Shown here: piece after piece, positions 26,234 through 26,511 of the stretch
Numbering within the stretch: position 1 is the first letter of the stretch
Layout of the letters: each line of letters begins with the position of its first letter
Source: a virus
DNA: 26,511 nucleotides
Direction: 5' to 3' (one strand)
Virus record (IMG/VR): IMGVR_UViG_3300037010_001596
Span: 1-26,511 of that record
Position numbers and translations under genes: made by a program
The notes under the pieces: generated by a model
The model's input: the letters and a program-made list of their open reading frames with translations, nothing else
Databases searched by the model: none
Told to the model about the DNA's origin: nothing

Positions 26234-26511
26234 ATGCTTACCAATTTCGCTCTGCTTACCAACGAGCAGAAGACCGTTTGGTCGATGGACACGTGGCGCA
26301 TGGCCCGGAACTATTCCTTCGTGAACAAGTTCCTCGGCAACGACTCGAACTCCATGATTCAGCACATCACCGAGCTGAAGAAGTCCGAGAAGGGCGCCCG
26401 CGCAGTCATCACGCTGCTGGCTGACCTCGAAGGCGACGGCGTTGCGGGTGACCGTACGCTGGAAGGCAACGAAGAGGCGATGAAGTCGTACGATCAGGTG
26501 ATCCGTATCGA
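26234..26511 (+). CDS. Major capsid protein, N4-gp56 family, 5' part (cut by window edge)
   Basis: The first 92 residues are visible: MLTNFALLTNEQKTVWSMDT, WRMARNYSFVNKFLGNDSNS, then MIQHITELKKSEKGARAVIT, LLADLEGDGVAGDRTLEGNE. The W....W..ARN.SF..KF.G....S.IQ.ITEL..SEKG..A.I.L...L.G.GV.GD..LEGNEE pattern is characteristic of the N4-gp56/DUF4043 phage capsid family. It follows the scaffold-like protein as expected and has a near-ideal RBS. The rest lies beyond the window. Confidence 0.94.
   Translation, partial: MLTNFALLTNEQKTVWSMDTWRMARNYSFVNKFLGNDSNSMIQHITELKKSEKGARAVITLLADLEGDGVAGDRTLEGNEEAMKSYDQVIRI

Noticed and set aside
1-26511. tRNA genes, CRISPR arrays, integrase or attachment sites, insertion sequences
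   Set aside because: I saw no cloverleaf-like sequence with a proper acceptor end, no regularly spaced repeats, no recombinase or transposase motifs, and no long terminal inverted repeats.

Overview
The window is part of a double-stranded DNA tailed-phage genome (or a prophage-like relative), most likely from a Gram-negative, probably proteobacterial host. The evidence is a complete packaging and head-assembly order on the + strand (small terminase, large terminase, P22-type portal, scaffold-like protein, N4-gp56-type major capsid protein) next to a leftward replication module. Genes are tightly packed, with ATGA and TAATG stop/start overlaps, and most have good Shine-Dalgarno sites. P22-type portal plus gp56-type capsid suggests a podovirus-like virion, but no tail gene lies in the window, so that is inference. 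I see no integrase, RNA polymerase, lysis gene, tRNA or CRISPR array.

Positions 1-16015 form one long leftward (minus-strand) early operon. It starts at two overlapping XRE-type repressor-like genes behind a palindromic operator/promoter (16021-16078). It then runs through a fused archaeo-eukaryotic-type primase/SF3 helicase, a series of small unknown genes, a MoxR-type AAA+ ATPase, a VWA-domain protein whose zincin-like motif has lost its glutamate, a Cas4/RecB-like nuclease with a probable Fe-S cysteine set, an SNF2-like helicase, a family A DNA polymerase with 3'-5' exonuclease motifs, and a minimal J-domain protein. A coiled-coil protein is cut by the left edge. Together these can copy and process phage DNA, while the MoxR/VWA pair and the J-protein probably remodel or recruit proteins, the latter through host DnaK.

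Positions 16016-19016 are the regulatory centre. A small ribbon-helix-helix gene faces right. A second leftward operon of five small genes (18708 to 16603) ends in a clear terminator facing the RHH gene. The gaps in and before this operon are unusually rich in RNA-like structure: a two-hairpin element occurs upstream of two consecutive genes, a terminator-like hairpin precedes the first gene, and a 113-bp stretch holds five overlapping inverted repeats.

Positions 19017-26511 are the rightward late module: terS, terL, a small helical protein, portal, scaffold, terminator, RyR-domain protein, three small genes (two of them related to each other), terminator overlapping a promoter, then the start of the major capsid gene. 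The capsid leader contains a copy of the 16S rRNA anti-Shine-Dalgarno sequence that is exactly complementary to the gene's own ribosome binding site. Coding is visibly more GC-rich at third positions here, which produces very long meaningless antisense reading frames.
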